Of a DNA stretch of 64,000 nucleotides, positions 62,421 to 64,000 are shown piece after piece. A model generated the notes under the pieces. The model was not told the origin of the DNA. It made no database searches and saw only the letters and a program-made list of their open reading frames with translations. The stretch is taken from the NCBI GenBank assembly GCA_905182995.1, contig CAJJDP010000149.1, forward strand, positions 219,829 through 283,828, read 5' to 3'. The translations under genes were made by a program, and so were the position numbers. Positions within the stretch are counted from its first letter, which is position 1, and every line of letters starts with the position of its first letter. The stretch comes from Paramecium octaurelia (taxonomy: Eukaryota; Ciliophora; Oligohymenophorea; Peniculida; Parameciidae).

Positions 62421-64000
62421 TCTTTAATATAAATTATTTAAATCTTAAGCCATATAAGAAGAATTTCCTATATAACAATTAACTATTAAATCGTTATTCT
62501 TTCAAATTTAAAGAATTATTTAATCAAAGAATCTAAATATATCATTAAATGATAATAGAATTCATTTTCTACTAAAAAGACAAATTTTAATCCTATCAGT
62601 TTTTGATATTATTATTATTTTTTTTAATTAATTGTGATCAATGAGTGATTAACAAATCCTAACACAGTCAGAATATTAAATTTATAATCCTTAACCCTAG
62701 ATTACCTCACAACCATTCAACCTACATCACCTATGGATATTGGCACATGATTGTTGAATTTTGTAAATTAATTTCTAAATGTTTTATTTATATTTTAATA
62801 AAGAATTTATTAATTGATATAGCAACTTTTGGGTCATTCAATGATTCTATAAATTAAAACGATGTATTGCAAGATCTTGGGAACCATGACAAGGTAGGAT
62901 GGATGAATGGTAACCTTAGTCATTCTTCTTCTTCTATTAGTACTTTATTGTTGTAGATCCTTCACATTCATAATGTATTCCTCCCATTAACCTTAACAAC
63001 TTTGAATTTCTATTTTTTATGATATAAATTATCCAATAATAATTATTCACATTGATCACTTGGATTGTCTAAAAATGAAATTCTAAGCTTAGCTATTTAT
63101 TAATAAGTATCTCTGTAAGTAATTTAATAATAGGTGTATTCTATTGTTATAAGGTTATTGCGCTGGCTTTTAAATTCTGACAAGTGTTCATGATCTGCTG
63201 TTCCAAAAAATAACTTTGACCCTTAATCTTTCTTCTTCTCCATCCAGTTTTTCCCACCATTCTATACTCTTCTAAATATTTCTTGGACATCTTATGTTTA
63301 ATGCACGGTGAAGAGTCTCCAATTTGGCTTGGAGAATTCTATCCTTCTCAGGCAAATTAATTAAAATTTTTGAATTGTTAATTGCACAATAAAATTTGTA
63401 TTTTCAATATAATTAGAATAACTGTAAACTAATAAATTTCTAAGAGCCTCATTTTATTATAAAGGTTATACAAAACTTTATAAAATCTCTCTTTATAGTA
63501 GTATTATATAAATTTTGTGAAGACTACACCTTTTTGATAGATTGAACTATGATTTATGATTTAGAATTTTCTGACTTTTATTCTTACAAATCTTTAAGCA
63601 AATGCTTCAATTTCAAAGACTTTATCAAAAACAAATGTAAATCTGGGATAGTAATTTTAGATTTATTGAAAATTTTTTTCAATTTTTTTTTTAATTATTT
63701 TAACTGCATTTGCAACAATGCGATAATGTGAATGGATTCAAGTCCAATTTCAGCATTTTATAATAATCTTAAAAATTAAAGTTTCAATTTAAATGAAATC
63801 TAATAATTTAACATACACCAAAAATTTGCTTGAAACTAAGTTCAAAAAAATAAGTGAATTTACTTATTTATTTTATGATGAATTATTTGTCACTGTGATC
63901 AAAAAAGGCGAGATCAAAGTTCACACTCAATAGAAATGAATGTTTGATAAATTCCTTGAGATTAAAAGGGAATTGTATACATCAAGCAATACATAAGGAT
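62421..64000. other. no resolved gene
   Basis: A short Gln-rich frame starts at 62641 (MSDQQILTQSEYQIYNPQPQ) and stops after 39 codons, possibly a lost 5' end. At the right edge 63795-63960 reads MKSNNLTYTKNLLETKFKKI with TGA then MFDKFLEIKRELY in the same frame. This is too little for a call. Confidence 0.35.

Noticed and set aside
1..64000. tRNA, rRNA or other structured RNA genes
   Set aside because: I searched by eye for T-arm (GGTTCGAATC-like) blocks and GC-rich stems and saw none; a covariance-model search would be needed to exclude them.

Overview
The window looks like DNA of a ciliate, most likely a Paramecium. TAA and TAG are read through as glutamine inside every recognisable reading frame and only TGA ends them. 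Introns are tiny (23-32 nt, GTA...TAG/AAG). The DNA is very AT-rich. One 197-bp insertion is bounded by TA and fits the ends of Paramecium internal eliminated sequences (IES). Frames computed with the standard code are therefore mostly broken pieces or antisense shadows. All calls here were made by reading with TGA as the only stop. In such a code chance open frames of 100 codons are common, so frames without recognisable similarity get low confidence.

The sequence is a scaffold of seven contigs separated by single N characters at 5031, 12495, 17295, 27238, 30297 and 43826. At four of these joins the flanking contigs repeat each other: two are essentially identical overlaps, one is mosaic (diverged, then identical), and one is a diverged paralogue. 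The repeats are part assembly artefact and part real tandem duplication.

Layout: (1) 1-4.3 kb, minus strand: a decayed WD40 array and a disrupted kinase with altered catalytic motifs. (2) 4.7-5.6 kb: a MORN-repeat fragment (+) and an unknown gene fragment (-) meeting at the first gap. (3) 7.3-18.7 kb: a large secreted or membrane cysteine-rich gene (signal peptide, about ten DUF4215-type repeats, multi-pass C-terminus) and tandem copies. (4) 23.9-34.2 kb: remains of TPR genes, a WD40 gene, a coiled-coil frame and a second decayed WD40/pentapeptide locus, with the IES present in one contig and absent from the overlapping one. (5) 35.3-46.2 kb, minus strand: the best-preserved and most interesting part, an approximately 2800-codon NACHT-WD40 (STAND) gene with 14 WD40 repeats of exactly 126 bp, and next to it a 521-residue membrane-anchored coiled-coil protein with a PARP/ART-like C-terminal domain. 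(6) 47.7-53.6 kb: TPR remains and a well-preserved WD40 gene (-). (7) 53.7-59.2 kb: long, overlapping, partly cysteine-rich minus-strand frames that could not be resolved. (8) 60.1-62.4 kb (+): a coiled-coil gene with SPRY-like end, broken by an in-frame TGA and frameshifts.

The high density of broken members of expanded ciliate families (WD40, TPR, NACHT-WD40, kinase, SPRY) and the low gene density are unlike normal, compact Paramecium somatic chromosomes. The IES-bearing contig also departs from a purely somatic sequence. My inference is a germline-derived, incompletely rearranged or subtelomere-like region. The NACHT-WD40 and ART genes are the candidates for a functional system; their link is inferred only from adjacency, strand and domain types.
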